From: VXOZ01 sp965220045
GTDB taxonomy: Bacteria > Chloroflexota > UBA11872 > VXOZ01
Length of the DNA stretch: 64,000 nucleotides
Assembly (NCBI GenBank): GCA_965220045.1
Contig: OZ244803.1
Coordinates: 1,054,001 to 1,118,000, forward strand
Reading direction: 5' to 3'
In this document: one piece after another, positions 1-9,400 of the stretch
How positions within the stretch are numbered: position 1 is the stretch's first letter
Layout of the letters: each line of letters begins with the position of its first letter
Notes under the pieces: generated by a model
Databases searched by the model: none
What the model was told of the DNA's origin: nothing
Seen by the model: the letters and a program-made list of their open reading frames with translations, nothing else
Made by a program: the position numbers and the translations under genes

Positions 1-25
1 GGGAATTGGCCTCAAGCGCCAAGGA

Positions 26-44
26 GCGGGGGACAAGCCCCCGC
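26..44. repeat. GC-rich dispersed hairpin element
   Basis: A seven-base stem (GCGGGGG / CCCCCGC) encloses a five-base loop and is followed by 'gctacgg'. It looks like an intergenic palindromic element rather than part of a gene. I see no gene between position 1 and 325 other than this and the next repeat. Confidence 0.5.
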
Positions 45-169
45 GCTACGGCTGGCATGTGAGGAATGAACTATATCCAGCGAAACCTGTCCTAAGGGCT
101 TGCCGTATGCAAGTTTTGGACATAAAGGGCCGGCAGTCAATTGGCGACATGCGTGCGAGGAACAGAACG

Positions 170-200
170 GATGGATTCCCGCTTTCGCGGGAATGACGGA
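170..200. repeat. 31-bp palindromic repeat, copy 1
   Basis: The core is ATTCCCGC-TTTC-GCGGGAAT (175-194), a perfect eight-base stem with a four-base loop. The whole 31 bases recur exactly at 3607-3637, so this is a dispersed repeat family and not chance. It lies just beyond the stop codon of the PhyH gene on the minus strand, where the hairpin could also act on transcript ends. Confidence 0.8.
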
Positions 201-325
201 TAGCGCGGCTCTCGCACTTCGCTCTGAACTCTCTCATTCACTCAGCTCTTGGTAGAGCATAGTACGGCCGTGTCTTGTCGATCCGCACGTATTCCCTGCG
301 CGAACGATGCAGGGTAGACGCCTCC

Positions 326-1708
326 CTAGTACAGGCTGTCCTTATTGGTGGAGTAACACCACTGCGACGTCAGCAGGAAGTGCACGAGCGCATCCTGCGC
401 CTTCGGTGTGCCGATACGCTGGAGCGCATGGACGGCCTTGCCGCGCACGTAGCGGTTTTCGTCATTCAGGGCGTGCGCGAGGGCAGGCGTGGCTTCGTCC
501 GCTTTATCACCAATCCGCGATAGCGCCAGGGCCGCGCCGCGCCGCATGAGCTCGTCTTCATCGCCGAGCGCCTCGATTAGGGCCGGTACGCCGTTGGCGG
601 AGTTTTGCAGCGAGATGCCGAGCGCGTCCACGGCATGGCGGCGCACCTCGATCGAATCGTCGTTAAGGGCCGCTGTCAGGGCCGGCATGACCTCGTCGCC
701 GAGATAGCCCAGGTCGGCCAGGGTCTCCACCGCCATACAGCGCGCGCCCTCGTTCTCATCTTGGCAGGCATCCAGCAGGGCGGGCACGGCTGCCTTGCCG
801 ATGGTGCTCAGGGCATAGCTGGCGTTGCGCCGCACGGCCTCATTGTCGTGCTGGAACGCATCGATCAGCGCGGGCACGGCCACCTCACCCATCGAGCCCA
901 ACGCATAAGCCGATGCCAAGCAGGTGGTTTCGTCGTCCACCTTGATATTCGCGATCAACTCCGGTATCGAGCCGTTGCCATTGGCGGACGGCGCGCCGTT
1001 ATTGGCCGCGCCGGTGTACCAGCGCCACATGTTGCTCCACACGCCGTTGAGTGCGCTCTCGCTATCGTCGGCCCATTCACTGTCCTGGCTATTCCAACTC
1101 GGCTCCTGCGGCTCTTCGATGCGGGCGAACATGAACTTCATCATGTAGCGCTTCTTGTCGGTAGAGTTGCCCATGCCCCGGTGCCACAGATCGTAGTGGA
1201 CCATTAATACCGTCCCGGCCTCCACCACCACGGGGACCTCGCCCTCGGTGGTATCCAGCCGCATGTTGAGGCCGATGGGGCCGACCAGCCAGTTGTAATA
1301 GTGGGTGCCCGGCAGCACGCCGGTGGGGCCCATCTCGACGGTTGTGTCCTGCGGATAGTACATTGCCAGCAGCCAGCGGGTGCGGTGGCGGCGGCGAGTG
1401 AAGGAGTCCCGGTGAATCTGCTGACCTTCGCTGTGGGGCGGACGATAGTGACAGTGGCGGTGGGGGTGAACGAAGTAGTTGTTGCCCAGCACCCCCGTCA
1501 GCGCGCCGTCCACGGCGGGATCGTCGAGGATCTGGCGAATGGCGGGAATTCGCGCCATCAGGTTGTTTCCGGGGTTGCCCTCTTCTTCGAAGAGGGCCTC
1601 GGTCTGGTTCCAAACATCTTGATGGAACTCGCGGGGATGCCCGGTCTTGACCGCAACATACCCGTTGCGAATGAAGTCACGCATCTGTTCGTCGGTGAGC
1701 CTAATCAT
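326..1708 (-). CDS. Phytanoyl-CoA dioxygenase (PhyH) family protein fused to C-terminal HEAT repeats
   Basis: 460 residues. The first ~200 form a PhyH-type Fe(II)/2-oxoglutarate oxygenase. H99-x-D101 in 'QIHRDSF' and the distal H176 in 'LWHRG' supply the metal triad. After a low-complexity linker (about 232-247) residues 250-450 hold five or six alpha-helical HEAT/PBS-lyase repeats of about 31 residues ('VPALIDAF.. AVRRNASYALSTIG'). PhyH proteins hydroxylate small lipid-like or secondary-metabolite substrates. The HEAT part probably binds a partner protein. The start is the ATG at 1708, preceded by AGGAGG with a rather long 12-base spacer. There is no signal peptide, so it is cytosolic. The fusion is the odd point, since most family members end after the oxygenase domain. 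The substrate cannot be told from sequence. Confidence 0.9.
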   Translation of the reverse strand: MIRLTDEQMRDFIRNGYVAVKTGHPREFHQDVWNQTEALFEEEGNPGNNLMARIPAIRQILDDPAVDGALTGVLGNNYFVHPHRHCHYRPPHSEGQQIHRDSFTRRRHRTRWLLAMYYPQDTTVEMGPTGVLPGTHYYNWLVGPIGLNMRLDTTEGEVPVVVEAGTVLMVHYDLWHRGMGNSTDKKRYMMKFMFARIEEPQEPSWNSQDSEWADDSESALNGVWSNMWRWYTGAANNGAPSANGNGSIPELIANIKVDDETTCLASAYALGSMGEVAVPALIDAFQHDNEAVRRNASYALSTIGKAAVPALLDACQDENEGARCMAVETLADLGYLGDEVMPALTAALNDDSIEVRRHAVDALGISLQNSANGVPALIEALGDEDELMRRGAALALSRIGDKADEATPALAHALNDENRYVRGKAVHALQRIGTPKAQDALVHFLLTSQWCYSTNKDSLY

Positions 1709-2138
1709 CGCTGTTCATGACCTCCTGTGCTGCTCTTGCCGTCGGTAGCAGTGTCTACGTCTTGGCGCTTTGCGTCCAATTGCCAGGCGCAGAATCGCCA
1801 GCGAATTCTCCGATTAAATGCGGAATTGCTATCACTCTATTACGGCATGCTCTTGCTGTCAAAACTACACGATAGGTGCCGCCCCAAAGGCGGTTCTCTT
1901 GGTTGGTAAGGGATGAAATTCGTCGTCTCCCCGCGCCATAGAGGGTAGGATGTTGTGTCACCCGCAAAGGGCGTGGGGTCGCGGAGGCTTCCAACGCGGT
2001 GGCTTGTCTACTAAGATGGAAAGACCCCGATGGACCACACATACATCAGGACGGAGTCTGGAAGGCGGCTGGCAGTAGTGCGCATGCAGAAGCCGCTGCA
2101 ACAGCCCCAGGCACACTCAAGCAGCGAGAGTAAGAAGA
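1709..2138. other. Divergent intergenic region, 430 bases
   Basis: This spacer separates the divergent PhyH and metallopeptidase genes. Apart from a candidate minus-strand promoter at 1834-1862 I see no gene, RNA or repeat. Short open frames here lack ribosome sites and recognisable content. Confidence 0.6.
1834..1862 (-). promoter_or_regulatory. Candidate sigma-70 type promoter for the PhyH gene
   Basis: Read on the minus strand there is a consensus -35 TTGACA (1857-1862), a 17-base spacer and a -10 TAGAGT (1834-1839). It lies about 126 bases upstream of the PhyH start codon and nothing else intervenes. Confidence 0.45.
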
Positions 2139-2927
2139 ATGTTGGAACTTGATTTCCGTGCGCAACGTAAGAAAAAGCGCTGGAGGGTCGAGGAATCAAA
2201 CGAGTGCGTTTTTCTCGTCGACGTTGACTTGTCAAGCCCAAGTACAACCGACATGCGCCGCTTCTGTGAGGCCGCGGACCACCAGCACCAACGCGCTCGC
2301 GCCGCCTTGGACATTGACTTGGGTTCTCCCAAAGAGATGGAAAGACGGCGCAAGGTCAATGTTTGGCTCCATTCCCCGGAGATACTTGAACGGGTAGGCT
2401 ACATCACCCCTGAGGAATCACAAAAGTGCTATGGCATCACCGACGACGCCGGTTTGCATCTGGTTGTCAATGCAATGCCGTGGGATGACCCTCGTGTGAT
2501 GCAAATCGTGCTCCATGAAGCCGCTCACCACTGGTGGGGGGAGCAGGTAGGCAAGGCGCCGTCGCTCCTGAACGAGGGCATTGCCGTGTATGTTGAGACC
2601 ATTCTCGGTGCTAATGCAGCATATACTTTCGAAGAACTGAGGAACTCTTGGCAAGCGTATGCCGCCAGAGCTGAGCCCGGTTTCTTGCGGCGGCTCTGCA
2701 AGAACGACGTCTTCTGGACGCAGGATGCCGCCAAAGAGCCTGTCTTCATGATCGGCGGGCAACTCATCGCATTCCTGATGGAAACCTATGGGACGCCAAG
2801 GGTACGGGAAATCTTCCAGAAGTCGCATTTCAATGATCCCGGCCTTGTGGACAACATTGAGGACGTGATCGGCGAGTCGATTGAGCAATTGGAGTTACGG
2901 ATCAACGAATCGACCGCTCGCACATAG
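2139..2927 (+). CDS. Putative zinc metallopeptidase (gluzincin type)
   Basis: 262 residues with no signal peptide or membrane segment. Residues 126-130 read HEAAH, the HExxH zinc motif, in 'IVLHEAAHHWWGEQ'. Sixteen residues after the second histidine, E146 in 'LLNEGIAVYVE' fits the third zinc ligand of gluzincins (peptidase MA-like fold). The C-terminal half ('GGQLIAFLMETYG.. REIFQ') matches the helical part that follows the motif in M1-like and collagenase-like families. The N-terminal 110 residues are not recognisable beyond short strands. It probably hydrolyses peptides in the cytosol, but the substrate is unknown. It is transcribed away from the PhyH gene and followed by an SDR pseudogene on the same strand. 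Confidence 0.75.
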   Translation: MLELDFRAQRKKKRWRVEESNECVFLVDVDLSSPSTTDMRRFCEAADHQHQRARAALDIDLGSPKEMERRRKVNVWLHSPEILERVGYITPEESQKCYGITDDAGLHLVVNAMPWDDPRVMQIVLHEAAHHWWGEQVGKAPSLLNEGIAVYVETILGANAAYTFEELRNSWQAYAARAEPGFLRRLCKNDVFWTQDAAKEPVFMIGGQLIAFLMETYGTPRVREIFQKSHFNDPGLVDNIEDVIGESIEQLELRINESTART

Positions 2928-2977
2928 CGATAGATGGAGTCATGGGCCGCCCAAGCTAAAAAAACAAAGGGAACCAA

Positions 2978-3428
2978 TTGATCGAAACCGGGATTGAGGG
3001 CAAAGTCGCGCTGGTAACCGGCGGTAATCACGGCAACGGTGCTGCTCATGCGCGAGTTTGCCCTTAGGCACATTGAACGAAAAGCCGAGTGGGGGCGCAT
3101 CGTCAACATCAGCACCGATGCGGCTCACGCCCACGGCAGCAACGTGAGCTACGCCGCCAGCAAGCACGCGATCGAGTCGTACAGCCGCTCGGCTGCCTCG
3201 GAATTGGGGAAGTACGGTATTACGGTGAATATCGTGGCGCCGGGCCCGATCCAGACGGGCTACATCACGCTGGCAATGGAGCGCGAGATCGCAGCCGAGA
3301 CGCCGCTGGGGCGCGTGGGGAGACCGGAGGACGTCGCCAACGTCGTGGTCTTCTTGGCGTCGGATCAAGGCGGCTGGCTGACCGGCCAGTTGCTCTACGT
3401 CGGCGGTGGGTACCGCATGCACCAGTGA
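2978..3428 (+). pseudogene. Short-chain dehydrogenase (SDR) with internal deletion and frameshift
   Basis: A TTG start (2978) follows 'aaaggg' and opens 'IEGKVALVTGG', the Rossmann nucleotide-binding start of an SDR. This frame stops at 3065-3067. From about 3036 another frame continues with 'TVLLMREFALRHIE', then 'GRIVNIST', the catalytic YAASK and 'VAPGPIQTG', and ends normally at 3428. About 80-100 residues that normally lie between the glycine motif and 'LLMREF' are missing, and the two parts are out of register. A non-triplet internal deletion therefore broke the gene. A 129-residue product could begin at the GTG at 3039, but it would lack the cofactor site. Confidence 0.75.
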
Positions 3429-3559
3429 TGTTTAGAGCGGTGACGGACTGAAACTGATGAATACCAGGCATTCACGCTACAGTGCCAGTGTCAGCCAATT
3501 CACCTGACTGACTAGTGCCAGCCGTGTCTGTGGCGTGATGTCATCACTCCGGCGAAAAG

Positions 3560-3587
3560 CCTGCCCCGTATCGAGAACGGGGGCAGG
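3560..3587. repeat. Hairpin repeat
   Basis: CCTGCCCCGT pairs with ACGGGGGCAGG across a seven-base loop, with one bulged G. It sits 20 bases before the 31-bp palindromic repeat. The two probably form one composite intergenic element. Confidence 0.55.
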
Positions 3588-3606
3588 AGTACAATGTTTG
3601 CATGAA

Positions 3607-3637
3607 GATGGATTCCCGCTTTCGCGGGAATGACGGA
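3607..3637. repeat. 31-bp palindromic repeat, copy 2
   Basis: This is an exact copy of the element at 170-200, with the same ATTCCCGC-TTTC-GCGGGAAT hairpin (3612-3631). The two copies have the same orientation and lie about 3.4 kb apart. Confidence 0.8.
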
Positions 3638-3776
3638 ATTCGTCGTGCCGTTTTCAAAGCAATGACGTAACCGAATCCCTTTGCATGCATTTTGAACGAA
3701 ACGCACTTCCCGAATTATCATAGCCGTAGCATTAAAGGTCACAACCTGAGTCAACTCTACATAAAGGAGAGTAAGC

Positions 3777-4100
3777 ATGTACATCATCGTCGCGCCGATC
3801 AAGATCAAGGAAGGCTACAAGGATGCCTTCATCGAAGCGATGCTGGGTGATGCGAAGGGATCGGTCAATGACGAGCCCGGCTGCCTGCGCTTTGACGTTG
3901 TCCAGGACGGCGGCGACCCCAACCGTATCTGGCTCTACGAGGTCTATGTGGACGAGGCCGCGTTCCAGGCGCATCTGCAGACACCGCACTTCATCAAGTG
4001 GCGGGATACGGTCAAGGACTGGATGGAGGAGCGGCCCGAGGGCGCCGGCGCGGGTGCGGGGAGTTCCAACATCTGGCCGTCGGATGAGGAGTGGCAGTAG
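3777..4100 (+). CDS. Antibiotic biosynthesis monooxygenase (ABM) domain protein, YgiN-like
   Basis: 107 residues. The first ~85 follow the dimeric alpha/beta ferredoxin-like ABM fold: 'MYIIVAPIKIKEGYKDAFIE', 'EPGCLRFDV', 'WLYEVYVDEAAFQAHLQTPHF'. The pattern 'EPGCLRFDV..' and 'F..H..T.HF' is typical of the YgiN/LsrG branch. Those proteins act on quinols or small aldehydes without metal or cofactor. The C-terminal tail is glycine/alanine-rich ('GAGAGAGSSN') and probably disordered. The ATG follows 'aaaggaga' at good spacing. The gene stands alone between repeat-filled spacers. The exact substrate is not inferable. Confidence 0.85.
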   Translation: MYIIVAPIKIKEGYKDAFIEAMLGDAKGSVNDEPGCLRFDVVQDGGDPNRIWLYEVYVDEAAFQAHLQTPHFIKWRDTVKDWMEERPEGAGAGAGSSNIWPSDEEWQ

Positions 4101-4126
4101 CAACGTCCGCCGGTTAGCATCCATGC

Positions 4127-4180
4127 AACCGGTGGCCCTTCGACAGGCTCAGGGTGAACGGCTGTGGCTGGGGAGTGCCT
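4127..4180 (+). repeat. Dispersed repeat, 'cttcgacaggctcag' family, copy A
   Basis: It begins 'aaccggtggcccttcgac', continues through the core 'ggctcagg(g)tgaacgg' and ends 'ggctggggagt'. Copy B at 4236-4288 matches nearly base for base. It lies just after the ABM gene and is not coding. Confidence 0.8.
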
Positions 4181-4235
4181 CCACCTTGTTCATTGTGGCG
4201 AGCGAAGCTGGAGAATCTGAGTACAACGCCTGATC

Positions 4236-4288
4236 AACCGGTGGCCCTTCGACAAGCTCAGGGCGAACGGGAGTGGGCTGGGGAGTGG
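4236..4288 (+). repeat. Dispersed repeat, 'cttcgacaagctcag' family, copy B
   Basis: A direct copy of the element at 4127-4180 with a few substitutions, sharing the lead-in 'aaccggtggcccttcgac' and the exit 'gggctggggagt'. About 55 unrelated bases separate the two. Confidence 0.8.
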
Positions 4289-4312
4289 GTGGTGGAGGCT
4301 GTGGAACAAGCA

Positions 4313-4346
4313 TCCGTTCGTCCTGAGCCTGTCGAAGGATGAACGG
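4313..4346 (-). repeat. Dispersed repeat, same family, inverted copy C
   Basis: 'ccgttcgtcctgagcctg' followed by 'tcgaaggatgaacgg' is the reverse complement of the family core, flanked by its own CCGTTC/GAACGG inverted ends. Together with copy B it could fold into a long stem. A related core occurs at 21201-21243. Confidence 0.75.
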
Positions 4347-4498
4347 TAGCGAGAGCGGAGAGGTTCAACCCTTGCGTCGTGGATCAATGTTGGTAATCGA
4401 GGTTTGAGGCAATTGTTTTTGGCGGTTCATGTCATTCCTGTAAGTGTCAGGTTATTCGTTGACAGAAGTTCCTATCCACTAAACAGTGCCAGCGTACA

Positions 4499-4572
4499 TG
4501 TCATTCCGAGCGCAGCGAGGAATCTAGGGTTTTGACTCTAGATTCTTCGTCGCTAAGCTCCTCTGAATGACA
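4499..4572. repeat. Imperfect inverted repeat, MITE-like
   Basis: Ends TGTCATTC (4499-4506) and GAATGACA are reverse complements. Inner segments 'gcgaggaatctag' and 'ctagattcttcgtcgc' also largely pair. The 74-base element has no coding capacity and resembles a small non-autonomous palindromic element. Confidence 0.65.
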
Positions 4573-4963
4573 GTTTGAGTCGGGTTATGCTTCGGTCGCT
4601 CATGTGTCTGTAGGACTGTTTTGAGCCCTAGATTGCTATTCTCGTCCCGACTTTACCCCTCTGTGGTTCTTGGCCACGCCCGTTTTCACTAGAGGGTGCG
4701 CAGCCGATGTACGTTTAGATCTGCTCGCCTCTCTGGTGTTTTTGTCCATCATCTGCCCCCTTGGGCTTGGCGTACAGATGGTGTTTTTCCCAAGTGGCAT
4801 TCAGCCTGGTCCCCCTTTTCGTCATGCCATGTGAACTTCCGATTCCCCATTGCGGTTTCTGGGCAAAAGGGAAGTTCTCTAGTGGCAGAAGAACGAGACC
4901 AGAGGTACGGACAAGGTCGCGGCTTTTTTGAAAGGCAACAGCCTTGTCGGGGATGGCGGCATC
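4573..4963. other. Leader region upstream of the imuB-like gene, about 390 bases
   Basis: No gene with recognisable content is visible. I looked for a Gram-positive type SOS box (GAAC-N4-GTTC) and did not see one. The start of the downstream gene has only a weak ribosome site ('ggggatggc'). Confidence 0.4.
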
Positions 4964-6406
4964 ATGAAGGTTGCCTGTGTGCTCATTACCCACCTGCGCG
5001 CCAAGTGTGAGTTGCGGCGGCAGCCGGACTTGGCGGCGGCGCCGGCTGTGGTCGTTGATCGCTCAGAGGGAACGCCCCAGGTTAGCGACGTCTTTCCGGC
5101 CGCCACCGGGGTGGCGGTGGGCACGGCGCTGGAAGAGGCGCTCTCCCACAATGCCGGTACCGTCGTCATCGAGGCCAACGAGCCGGCCTACCGGCGGGTC
5201 TTCCGGCAGGTGCTGACCGCCCTCCAAGAGGTCAGCGACCGGGTGGAGCAGGCGGCGCTGGGCGTTGCCTATGTGCGCCTGGATGGACTGGAGACCCTCT
5301 ACGGCGGTGAAGAGCGGCTGATTGCCGCTTTGTTGAAGGCTATCCCCTCGTACCTCGCGCCAAGAGTGGGCGTGGCGGAGGCCAAATTCCCCGCGCTGGT
5401 GGCGGCCCAGGCCGGCCGGGCGGGTGGGGTAACGCGGGTGCCCGCATACGCGGCGGCGTTCTTGGCGCCGCATCCCGTGACGCTGCTGCCGCTTGCTCCG
5501 GAGGTGCACGAGCGCCTGCAGCGTTTCGGCTTGCGTACCTTGGGCGACGTGGCGGCTATGCGCGTGGACCAACTCAGCGACCAGTTTGGCGCTGACGGCA
5601 CCCGGGCCTGGCAACTTTGCCACGGCATTGACGATGATCCCTTTATCCCGCTGCAGCATGAGGAGTCCGTCACCGCGCATGTCACGCTGCCGTTTGTCTC
5701 CACCTCCCTGGAACTCTTTCTGGTGACGCTGGACGGTCTGCTGCAGAGCGCCTACGCGCAGCCGGAGATGCGGGGACGGTACGCCGAGCAGGCCACCATC
5801 CAGTGCGGTCTCTTCCGGTTCCCGCCATGGGAGAAAGTCATCAACTTCAAGCACGGCGTGGGTTGCGAGCGGGCCGCGCGCATCATCCGAAACCGTCTGG
5901 AAGCCGACTACCCGCCCGCGCCCGTGGAGGAAGTGACGCTTACCCTGACCCATCTGACAGGCGAGGCCGCCACGCAGATGGGGTTGCTCCGCGACGTGCG
6001 CAAGGACAAGAGCGACCGTTTGGTCGAGGCGGACCGGCAACTTCAAGCCCGCATGCAGGGCAAGAGATCGCTGTTCCGCGTGGTGGATATTGCGCCCTGG
6101 CATCCCGCGCCGGAGTTGCGCGCGCTGCAGGTGCCCATCGATCCGGCGGTGAAGGACAGCATGAAGCCGCTGGCCACGCCTACGGTGGCGGAGGTGCAGG
6201 CAGGTGAGGATAACCGGCCCGTAGCGGTGCGCCTGAAGAACCGCTGGCACCGGGTGGCCGGCATCGACGACCAGTGGTGCTTCGACCTCTGGTGGCTGGC
6301 CGCGCCACTGACGCGCACGTACTACCGGGTGCGGCGGGCGGATGGGATGCCGCTCACCCTGTTCCATGATCAGCGGGACGGCTGCTGGTACCGGCAGGCT
6401 GCGTAG
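4964..6406 (+). CDS. imuB: ImuB-like Y-family polymerase homologue (catalytically degenerate)
   Basis: 480 residues from the ATG at 4964, chosen because 'MKVACVLITHL' matches the family's N-terminal strand. It has the Y-family palm/fingers layout, but the usual catalytic 'SIDEAYLD' box reads 'ALGVAYVRLDG'. The Asp-Glu pair is thus replaced by Gly-Val, as expected for ImuB proteins that bridge polymerase and clamp rather than synthesise DNA. A helix-hairpin-helix zone ('LQRFGLRTLGDVAAM', about 175-200) follows. The last ~60 residues ('VAVRLKNRWHRVAGIDDQWCFDLWW') form the DUF6504-type tail common in ImuB. The DnaE2 gene begins 10 bases after its stop, so they form an operon. No imuA or recA-like partner is adjacent. 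Confidence 0.88.
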   Translation: MKVACVLITHLRAKCELRRQPDLAAAPAVVVDRSEGTPQVSDVFPAATGVAVGTALEEALSHNAGTVVIEANEPAYRRVFRQVLTALQEVSDRVEQAALGVAYVRLDGLETLYGGEERLIAALLKAIPSYLAPRVGVAEAKFPALVAAQAGRAGGVTRVPAYAAAFLAPHPVTLLPLAPEVHERLQRFGLRTLGDVAAMRVDQLSDQFGADGTRAWQLCHGIDDDPFIPLQHEESVTAHVTLPFVSTSLELFLVTLDGLLQSAYAQPEMRGRYAEQATIQCGLFRFPPWEKVINFKHGVGCERAARIIRNRLEADYPPAPVEEVTLTLTHLTGEAATQMGLLRDVRKDKSDRLVEADRQLQARMQGKRSLFRVVDIAPWHPAPELRALQVPIDPAVKDSMKPLATPTVAEVQAGEDNRPVAVRLKNRWHRVAGIDDQWCFDLWWLAAPLTRTYYRVRRADGMPLTLFHDQRDGCWYRQAA

Positions 6407-6416
6407 GTGCAGCCTG

Positions 6417-9400
6417 ATGATTTCGCTACAAGCGCAGTCTTCGCCACAGGCGCCGTCTTCGACGCAGTCGCCGTCCGCCGGATACGTTGAGCTGCACGCC
6501 AAGAGCTTCTATTCCTTCGGCATTGGAGCCTCGCACCCCCATGAGTTGCTCGCCCAGGCCAAGGCGTTTGGGTACGCTGCGCTCGCTCTGACCGATACCA
6601 ATCTCTGCGGGGCGTTGGATTTTGCGCGTCTTGCCAACAGCCTGGAAATTCGTCCCATCACGGGCGGGGAAATAACTCTGCTGGACGGTGCGCGTATCGT
6701 CCTCTTAGCCAGGACACGCGAGGGCTATGCCAACCTCGCGCGGCTGTTCACCCTGGCGAACGCCGTCGACCGCCGGGAGCCGCGCTTGGATCCAGTACAC
6801 CTCCCCACGCATGCCGCGGGCCTGATTCTGCTCACCGGCGGCCGCGACGGACCGCTGGCGCGCTTGATGGAGGCCGGACGCCACCAAACGGCGTTGACGC
6901 TGCTGCAAGAGTACGTGGCGGGGTACGGTCATGAGTCCGTGTACGTGGAACTGCAGCAGAACTTCCTGCGCGGCGATACGAAGCGCAATGGCGAACTGGC
7001 GCGGCTTGCCGATGAGGCGGGCGTGCCCGTGGTCGCGACCAACGACGTGCTCTACCACGCGCCGGAGCGCTACCGGCTGCAGCACGCGCTCGAAGCCGCC
7101 AAGCGCAATATCACCATCGACCAGGCGCTGCCCCACCTCAAACCCAATCATCACCTGCACCTGAAATCCCACGCCCGGATGGAGAGTCTCTTCAAAGACT
7201 TTCCTGACGCCATTGCCAATACCGTAAGAATCGCCGCGCAATGCACGTTCGATCTCAGCACCGATCTCGGCTACACCTTGCCCGATCCCGCCGTGCCGGA
7301 GGGTTTCACGCTCACGCAGTACCTGCGCACGCTCTGCGAAGAGGCGGCGGTACGGCGCTACGGCGCAGTCACAGCACAAGTGCAAGCGCGGCTGGACGAA
7401 GAGTTCGACCTGATCGAAAGGCACAACCTGTCGGGTTTTCTGTTGCTCTACCGGGAAATCGTGGGCATCGCGCAGCAGATCATGGTCGAGCGCGGCTTGA
7501 TGGACCCCGCAACGCCGCTGGAGGAGCGACCGCCGGGGCGCGGGCGCGGCTCATCGGTGGCGCTCTTGGTCGGCTACCTCATCGGCATCAGCCACGTGGA
7601 CCCGCTCAAGTGGGACCTCACCCTGGAGCGTTTCATATCCGCGGATATGACTATGCTGCCCGATATCGATCTGGACTTTCCCCGTGAGCTTAGAGACCCG
7701 CTGCTGGAGCGGGTGCACCGCCACTTTGGGCCGGAATACGCCGTGCTGGCCGGCGCCATCGCGACCTACTCGGTTAAGGGCATTATCCAGGACCTGGGCA
7801 AAGCGCTGGGGTTGCCCAAGGAAGACCTGTCGCTCCTTTCCAAGCAACTCCACTCGCACCATGCTGACAATCTCAAGGAAGAGATGCTGGGGCTGCCCGC
7901 GTTCAAGGATAAAGTAACCGCCGCGGGCTGGCGCGATCTCATCGCGCTCGGACCCGCGCTCATGGATGCGCCCAAGGGCATCGGCCAGCACGTCGGCGGC
8001 ATGATCCTCAGCGATATGCCCATTTCGGCGCTGGTGCCCATCCGCGCCGGGGCGATGGAGGGCCGCTTCATCATGGACTGGAACAAGGACTCCGTGGCGG
8101 ACGCCAACTTTGCGAAGATCGATCTGCTCTCGTTGCCTGTGCTCGACCAGATTGAGGAGGCGCTGGACCTGATTGCAGCGCGGGAAGGTACACGACCCGA
8201 TCTGAGCCGGATTGATCCCGCAGACCCGCAGGTGTACGACATGATCAACGCGGGACGCTCTATCGGCATCTTCCTGCTGCAGTCGCCGGCGCAGCTCAAG
8301 ATGGGGCAGCGCCTGCGGTCGCGGACTCTGCTGGATTTGGCTTACCAAGTGGCGCTTATCCGTCCTGGCGTCGGCGTGCAGGGCAGCGCCGTATCGCAGT
8401 TCGTGGAGCGGTACCGGCACGGTGTTGCCTGGGACTACGATCATCCCCTGGAGCAACGCGCCTTGGAGCGGGGCTACGGCATCATCGTGTGGCAGGAGCA
8501 AGTGGTGCAACTCATTATGGACGTGGGCGGCATGACGGCGGCGCAGGCCGATGAAGTGCGGCGGGCGTTCACCAAGCCCAATAACGCGCACCTCATCGCC
8601 ATGCACTGGCAACTTTTTTTGCAAGGCTCACGGAGTAGGGGAGTGCCTGAAGCAGTTGCGGAGAAGATCTTTTCCAAGATCAACGGCCACTACATGTTTC
8701 CCGAGAGCCACAGCCATGCTTTTGCCATCACCGCCTATCAGGCGGCGTGGCTGAAGCGGTACTATCCGTTGGAGTTCTTCATCGGCCTGATGAACAACCA
8801 GCCCATGGGCTTCTATCCGCTGGAAACGCTGAAGCAGGATGCCCAGAGCTTTGGCGTGCCATTCCGCAATCCGTGCATAAACCGCAGCGAGGTGCGCTGC
8901 ACGCCCGCGGAGGGCGCGGTGCTGCTGGGGTTGCGGTTCGTCAAGGACGTGGGCGCGGAGATGGCGGAACGCATCGTGGCCGAACGGGAGAGCGGCGGTA
9001 TCTACACCGGCGCGAGCGACTTTGTGCGGCGGACGGGCGCGAAGCCCAAAGCGGTGCAATCGCTCGTGCAGGCGGGGGCGTTTGATGAAATCACATTGAC
9101 TTCTTCGCCGCATCCGCAGGATGAGACGGCTTCACAAAAGATACCGGTTTCGGCGAAGACGCTAGCTTCGAAGAAGACACCGGCTCCGAAGGAGACACAG
9201 AATCGGAGAGAAGCGCTCTGGGACGCCGGTCTCGCCATGCGTCCCGGCAGGCACGGGCAGCGTGCCTTCGCGGTGGCAACGGCGGAGAGCGTGCCCCGGC
9301 TGGCGGACTTCGATGACTTCGAGCGCATGGTGGGCGAGTACGCTGTCATGGGCATCTATCCGAAGGGGCACCTGATGGAGCACTTCCGGCCCTCGCTCGG

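Larger units (their letters stand above)
3429..3776. other. Intergenic region with palindromic repeats, 348 bases
   Basis: No gene is seen. The stretch holds two hairpin repeats (3560-3587 and 3607-3637, listed separately) and then the leader of the ABM monooxygenase gene, which ends in the ribosome site 'aaaggaga'. Confidence 0.6.

Noticed and set aside
275..1720. Plus-strand open frames of up to 200 codons opposite the PhyH gene
   Set aside because: They mirror the codon pattern of the minus-strand gene, lack ribosome sites and show no family content.
5063..6502. Long minus-strand open frame (479 codons) opposite imuB
   Set aside because: The plus strand encodes a clear ImuB with conserved blocks throughout. 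The opposite frame is a GC-rich shadow rich in His, Arg and Gly.
7551..8624. Minus-strand 357-codon frame inside dnaE2
   Set aside because: It lies across the catalytic region of DnaE2 and has no recognisable domain.
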